Shown here: positions 6,582 to 9,682 of the stretch, in pieces
How positions within the stretch are numbered: the first letter of the stretch is position 1
Layout: the number at the start of each line of letters is the position of its first letter
From: Eubacteriaceae bacterium UBA7485
GTDB taxonomy: Bacteria > Bacillota > Clostridia > Eubacteriales > Eubacteriaceae
NCBI GenBank assembly: GCA_002478485.1
Contig: DLOL01000021.1
Coordinates: forward strand, 1-9,682
Length of the DNA stretch: 9,682 nucleotides
Direction: 5' to 3'
Program-made: the position numbers and the translations under genes
The notes under the pieces: generated by a model
Seen by the model: the letters and a program-made list of their open reading frames with translations, nothing else
Told to the model about the DNA's origin: nothing
Database searches by the model: none

Positions 6582-7574
6582 ATGAAGGTAAAAATTGTTG
6601 ACGTTGCTAAAGAAGCAAATGTCTCCGTCGCTACTGTGTCTCGCGTAGTCAATAATATTCCGCTTGTCAACGAAGAGACAAAAGAGAGAGTGCTTGAAGC
6701 GATCAAGAAGACCGGGTACAAACCCAACGCGATCGCCCGCTCCCTCAAGATCCAGCGCACCAACACGCTTGGTATCATGATTCCGGACATCTCAAATCCT
6801 CTATACACAGAAATGGCAAGGGGTGTTGAGGATATTTGTGGCATTTACAACTACAATATCATTCTCTCAAACACGGACTTCTCACCGGATAAGGAGAAGG
6901 AATCGCTCGACGTGCTGATCGAAAAACAGTGCGATGGGATTATCTATATCGGAAAAGACCTGACGGACGAGTTCCAGGAAATTTTAAAGAATGCGCCGAG
7001 TGAAATTGTACTCGGCAATGTGATGGACGAACGGGGGGATCTCTCCTCCGTTCTCATCGATAATGAAAGCGCGGCTTACGATCTTGCAAAACGCGCAATT
7101 GAAAAAGGGCATAAAAACTTCGCTCTCTTCACCGACAGGGACGGAGGTTTTACATCGGATAAAATCCTCAAGGGCGTCAAGAAAGCGCTTAATGAAGCGG
7201 ATCTTTCCCTGGATGAAGAACTCATCATACCGGGAAACATCAATGTCAAGGGCGGTTATGCCATGATGAACAAGCTTCTTGATTCGGGCAAGGATGTCGA
7301 TATCGCCATGACCATGAACGATCAGGTGGCTCTCGGCGCCATCCGTGCAGCCGAAGAACGCGGCGTGAAGGTGCCGGATGATCTTGCCGTCACCGGATTT
7401 AATGACTACTGGCTCAGCGAATGGGTCAATCCCGAAATTACAACCGTCAAGCTTCCGATGTATGATATCGGAGCCATTGCCGCGCGCATGCTCATCAAGA
7501 TGTGTGAAGCGGACGAAAAAGAATCCAAGACCATCACTTGCCCCTATGAAATCGTAGAGCGCCAGTCCATGTAG
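6582..7574 (+). CDS. LacI-family transcriptional regulator, CcpA-like
   Basis: DNA-binding repressor or activator of 330 residues. The N-terminal LacI helix-turn-helix (about 3-50; VDVAKEANVSVATVSRVVNN) is followed by the hinge helix PNAIARSLK (48-56), which enters the minor groove at a central CG. A periplasmic-binding-like effector domain occupies 60-330. The segment IPDISNPLYTEMARGVEDI and then YNIILSNTDF is notably like CcpA, and the protein ends EIVERQS, similar to CcpA ends. It could be the genome's CcpA or a local paralogue. Unlike sugar-operon regulators it has no sugar genes beside it. The ATG is preceded by AAGGTGGGGG and lies 16 bases after the aminotransferase stop, so it is co-transcribed. 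Cre-like sites at 2770-2783 and 7576-7589 are natural candidates for its targets. Confidence 0.93.
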   Translation: MKVKIVDVAKEANVSVATVSRVVNNIPLVNEETKERVLEAIKKTGYKPNAIARSLKIQRTNTLGIMIPDISNPLYTEMARGVEDICGIYNYNIILSNTDFSPDKEKESLDVLIEKQCDGIIYIGKDLTDEFQEILKNAPSEIVLGNVMDERGDLSSVLIDNESAAYDLAKRAIEKGHKNFALFTDRDGGFTSDKILKGVKKALNEADLSLDEELIIPGNINVKGGYAMMNKLLDSGKDVDIAMTMNDQVALGAIRAAEERGVKVPDDLAVTGFNDYWLSEWVNPEITTVKLPMYDIGAIAARMLIKMCEADEKESKTITCPYEIVERQSM

Positions 7575-7575
7575 G

Positions 7576-7589
7576 CGTAAACGTTATCG
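7576..7589 (+). promoter_or_regulatory. Second cre-like site, downstream of the LacI gene
   Basis: CGTAAACGTTATCG fits the cre consensus TGWAANCGNTNWCA at 12 of 14 positions, including the central CG, missing only the outermost T and A. Its core differs by one base from the site on the operon promoter (GTAAACGTTATC against GTAAATGTTATC). It begins two bases after the regulator stop, before the terminator and about 55 bases ahead of the next -10 box. It may act on the next gene or as an auxiliary operator. Confidence 0.4.
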
Positions 7590-7596
7590 CGATCTC

Positions 7597-7628
7597 AAAG
7601 ATCCGACAAATTGTCGGATCTTTTTTTT
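7597..7628 (+). terminator. Rho-independent terminator of the fumarase-LacI operon
   Basis: Long perfect arms AAAGATCCGACAA / TTGTCGGATCTTT with a single central base (a larger loop in practice) run into eight T (7621-7628). The stem is strong and ends the transcript 22 bases after the regulator stop. Confidence 0.93.
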
Positions 7629-7643
7629 ATCCATCGAATCGAT

Positions 7644-7649
7644 TAGAAT
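7644..7649 (+). promoter_or_regulatory. Putative -10 box of the TraB-family gene
   Basis: TAGAAT at 7644-7649 is the best -10 after the terminator; no good -35 is present, and the T tract of the terminator occupies its place. Its end is seven bases before the ATG at 7657, so transcription would start at or next to the start codon. Confidence 0.4.
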
Positions 7650-7656
7650 AAGATCT

Positions 7657-8919
7657 ATGAGTGAAGAAAGCAAAGAAAGTTTAATACAAAAAGGCGCCTC
7701 TGACGAAGAGAGCGCCGAAGAACCGATGAGTCTTGAAGAAGCCTATGAAAGTGTGAGGCGCGTGACAATCGGGGAAGGGGATGAACGCAAAGAAGTTCTT
7801 CTGGTAGGGACTGCGCATGTCTCGAAAAAGTCCGCTTCCCAGGTCAAGATGATCATTGATCAGGAGAATCCTGATTCCGTCTGCATCGAACTGGACCCTG
7901 CACGCTACCAGACCATGATGAATCCGGACCAGTACCGCAACACCGATCTTTCCAAGATCATCAAAGAGGGGAAAGCAGGCTTTTTTATGGCCAATCTGAT
8001 CCTTTCAAACTATCAGAGAAAGATTGCAAAGCAGCTGGACATTCAGTCCGGTGCGGATATGATGCAAGGCATCAAAAGCGCAGAAGAGAACAATGCTCAG
8101 CTTGTGCTCGCGGACCGTGAAATCCAGACCACGTTTAAACGTATCTGGCAGGCCTGCAAGTGGACGGACAAGCTCAAACTCCTGACCACCATTGTTCTGA
8201 GTGTTTTCGACAACGAGGAAATCGATGAAGAAACGCTTGACGAACTCAAGCAGGATGATGCGCTTTCCGCCGCGCTCTCTGAAATGGGAGAGGCCTTTGC
8301 GCCTGTGAAAGTGGTGCTTGTGGATGAACGGGACCAGTATCTTGCCGAGAAGATCAGGACGGCTCCCGGAGAGAAGGTGATCGCGGTACTTGGAGCTGCA
8401 CATGTGCCGGGCATTGAGAAAGAGCTTTTTAAAAGCCACAACCTCGAAAAGCTTGAAGAACTCAAGCCAAAGACGAATACCGGAAAAATTGTCGGATGGA
8501 GCATTACTGCCATTCTTATTCTGATGATTCTTTTCACCTTCAACAAAGACGCGGGGGAGGGGCTCGCCCAGGCGAAGAACTGGCTCATTCTCGTCTGCGG
8601 CGGAAGCGGAATCGGCGCTCTTCTCGCCGGAGCTAACATCCTCACCATTCTAACTGCGATTGTCTGCGCTCCGCTCGGCGCGGCAAGCCCCGTACTTGCC
8701 AGCGGCTGGTTTGCAGGGCTGGTTGAGGCTTATGTCCGAAAACCGCGCGTGCGCGATTTTGAAGAGCTTCCGGAGGACCTTGAACACCTGTCGGGCTTTT
8801 GGAAAAACCGCGTGATGCGCATTCTTCTGGTGGTGGTTTTGGTCAACGTGGGATGCGCGCTTGGAAACATTACCGGAAGCCTTGGCATTATCAGGGGGTT
8901 TCTTGACACAATTCTATGA
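7657..8919 (+). CDS. TraB/PrgY-family (TraB/GumN) membrane protein
   Basis: Protein of 420 residues of the family named for the enterococcal pheromone-shutdown protein TraB. Most chromosomal members have no proven role and are not linked to conjugation. The domain at about 45-265 has the conserved set LLVGTAHVS (H54), VCIELDPARY (E78), LADREIQTTFKRIW (R154) and AVLGAAHVPGI (H249), which suggests a metal-dependent hydrolase-like active site. About three to four membrane helices follow (roughly 278-296, 308-330, 332-352 and 386-408), ending near LDTIL. The first 25 residues are acidic and variable. The ATG at 7657 has no ribosome site and may head a leaderless message; ATG 7726 (residue 24) is a possible later start, also with a weak site. 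It stands alone behind a terminator. Confidence 0.9.
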   Translation: MSEESKESLIQKGASDEESAEEPMSLEEAYESVRRVTIGEGDERKEVLLVGTAHVSKKSASQVKMIIDQENPDSVCIELDPARYQTMMNPDQYRNTDLSKIIKEGKAGFFMANLILSNYQRKIAKQLDIQSGADMMQGIKSAEENNAQLVLADREIQTTFKRIWQACKWTDKLKLLTTIVLSVFDNEEIDEETLDELKQDDALSAALSEMGEAFAPVKVVLVDERDQYLAEKIRTAPGEKVIAVLGAAHVPGIEKELFKSHNLEKLEELKPKTNTGKIVGWSITAILILMILFTFNKDAGEGLAQAKNWLILVCGGSGIGALLAGANILTILTAIVCAPLGAASPVLASGWFAGLVEAYVRKPRVRDFEELPEDLEHLSGFWKNRVMRILLVVVLVNVGCALGNITGSLGIIRGFLDTIL

Positions 8920-8933
8920 ATTCCCGCTCTCTT

Positions 8934-8962
8934 CTGACCGGCTTTCTTTTTTATGCTATGAT
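8934..8962 (+). promoter_or_regulatory. Putative promoter of the amino-acid binding protein gene
   Basis: CTGACC (8934-8939) and TATGAT (8957-8962) are separated by 17 bp, with the expected start near 8969. No clear terminator separates it from the TraB-family gene. Confidence 0.5.
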
Positions 8963-8976
8963 TAAGGTAACTTAAT
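8961..8976 (+). promoter_or_regulatory. Palindrome at the transcription start of the binding-protein gene
   Basis: ATTAAGGTAACTTAAT is a 16-bp palindrome with one mismatched pair. It begins at the end of the -10 box and covers the expected transcription start, a usual place for a repressor site. The binding protein is unknown. Confidence 0.35.
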
Positions 8977-8995
8977 ATAGATGAAGGAGAAAAAT

Positions 8996-9682
8996 GTGAA
9001 GAAAAGATTATTCGCCCTTGCGGCGCTTCTTCTCTCTGCTGTGCTTGTTTTTGCGGGATGCAGCAGCGGAGGCAGCAACTCCACGGATCCATTAGCCGAC
9101 GGAAAGCTTGACGTTGCGATGGATGACACCTACGTTCCGATGGAATACCGGGATAACAACAATAACCTGGTCGGGTTTGACGTGGATCTTTCCGAAGCGC
9201 TTGCCAAGCAGATGGGCGTGAAAGCAGAAATTCACTGTGTCGCCTGGGACGGTATCTTCACCGGGCTGACATCCAATCAGTACGACGTCATCATCTCCAC
9301 GACCTCCATTACACCTGAGAGAAAGGAAAACTATCAGGTTTCAGATCCTTATATGTCAAACGGGATTGTCATTGTAGGAAGAAAAGACTATGGAGACAGC
9401 GCGGCCAAAACCTTTCAAGAACTCGAAGGAAAGACGGTCGGAGTCCAGATTGAAACCTCTGCGGACCATGCGATCCAGAAGCTCAAAGAGGACACAGGCG
9501 TGAATGTCAATGTCAAACAGTTTGACGGCATGCTCGACGCTTTTTCTGCGCTTGAAGGAAAGCAGGTCGACTACGTTATGACCGATGAAAATGTCGGAAG
9601 CTACTACGTATCGCAGAAACCTGACACCTTCGTGGTCACTTCCACCGCGCCGCTGACCAACGAGCCGATCGGAATTATCGCC
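8996..9682 (+). CDS. Polar amino-acid ABC transporter substrate-binding lipoprotein (3' end beyond window)
   Basis: The first 229 codons of an extracellular solute-binding protein, family 3, which captures amino acids for an ABC importer. The start is GTG 8996, with AAGGAG five bases upstream; the overlapping ATG at 8994 meets TGA at once. The signal peptide MKKRLFALAALLLSAVLVFA leads to the lipobox FAGC, so Cys22 should be lipid-anchored to the membrane; Phe at the -3 position is less common. The mature part, after a Ser/Gly-rich linker, shows YVPMEYRD, LVGFDVDLSEAL, WDGIFTGLTSNQYDVIISTTS and ITPERKENYQVSDPY, where Arg109 normally binds the ligand carboxylate, then DYVMTDENVG. The family is firm, but the amino acid carried is not readable. 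Permease and ATPase genes would be expected downstream. Confidence 0.94.
   Translation, partial: MKKRLFALAALLLSAVLVFAGCSSGGSNSTDPLADGKLDVAMDDTYVPMEYRDNNNNLVGFDVDLSEALAKQMGVKAEIHCVAWDGIFTGLTSNQYDVIISTTSITPERKENYQVSDPYMSNGIVIVGRKDYGDSAAKTFQELEGKTVGVQIETSADHAIQKLKEDTGVNVNVKQFDGMLDAFSALEGKQVDYVMTDENVGSYYVSQKPDTFVVTSTAPLTNEPIGIIA

Noticed and set aside
7657..8919. Evidence of a conjugative plasmid because of the TraB similarity
   Set aside because: No other transfer, replication or mobilisation gene is present, and this family is widespread on chromosomes.
8903..8920. TTGACA at 8903-8908 as a -35 box for the binding-protein gene
   Set aside because: No -10 hexamer lies 16-18 bp downstream (TATGAA is only six bases away); the CTGACC/TATGAT pair at 17 bp fits better.
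8730..9092. Open frame on the - strand across the TraB-family end and binding-protein start
   Set aside because: It covers a promoter, a ribosome site and two real coding ends, with no recognisable protein features.

Overview
The window looks like chromosomal DNA from an anaerobic or facultative low- to mid-GC member of the Bacillota. The pointers are strong AGGAGG-type ribosome sites, frequent TTG starts, a Bacillus-like TrmL, a CcpA-like LacI regulator and a two-subunit oxygen-sensitive class I fumarase. The genus cannot be fixed from sequence alone. Every complete gene lies on the + strand. I see no tRNA, rRNA, CRISPR array, insertion sequence or phage gene.

Region 1-831 holds an OmpR-family response regulator that is physically broken. 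Its first 77 codons (TTG start at 260) and its promoter lie on the - strand. The rest of the receiver and the winged-helix domain lie on the + strand from 391. A perfect 50-bp inverted repeat (29-78 and 345-394), which is itself receiver-domain coding sequence, flanks the flipped segment 79-344. Flipping that segment back restores an uninterrupted 222-residue regulator. Bases 1-28 are an exact copy of 640-667 from the same gene, which makes a chimeric read or assembly end the likeliest cause, but a real intragenic inversion is not excluded. The partner sensor kinase (841-2108) is intact and ends near a clear terminator.

Region 2170-2720 carries trmL, a tRNA wobble-base 2'-O-methyltransferase, with its own -10 box.

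Region 2740-7630 looks like one transcription unit of five tightly packed genes: a PF03706-type membrane protein, the alpha and beta subunits of a class I fumarase-type hydro-lyase, an aspartate-aminotransferase-like PLP enzyme, and a CcpA-like LacI regulator, closed by a strong terminator. The promoter -10 box lies inside a cre-like sequence (TGTAAATGTTATCA). Nearly the same core recurs just after the regulator stop codon (GTAAACGTTATC). This suggests that the regulator, or CcpA itself, controls the unit and perhaps the next gene. The fumarase and aminotransferase would link fumarate/malate to amino-acid/keto-acid exchange.

Region 7640-9682 holds a TraB/PrgY-family membrane-anchored protein whose apparent -10 box is so close to its ATG that the message may be leaderless. 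It is followed by the 5' part of a polar amino-acid ABC transporter lipoprotein that runs off the right edge.
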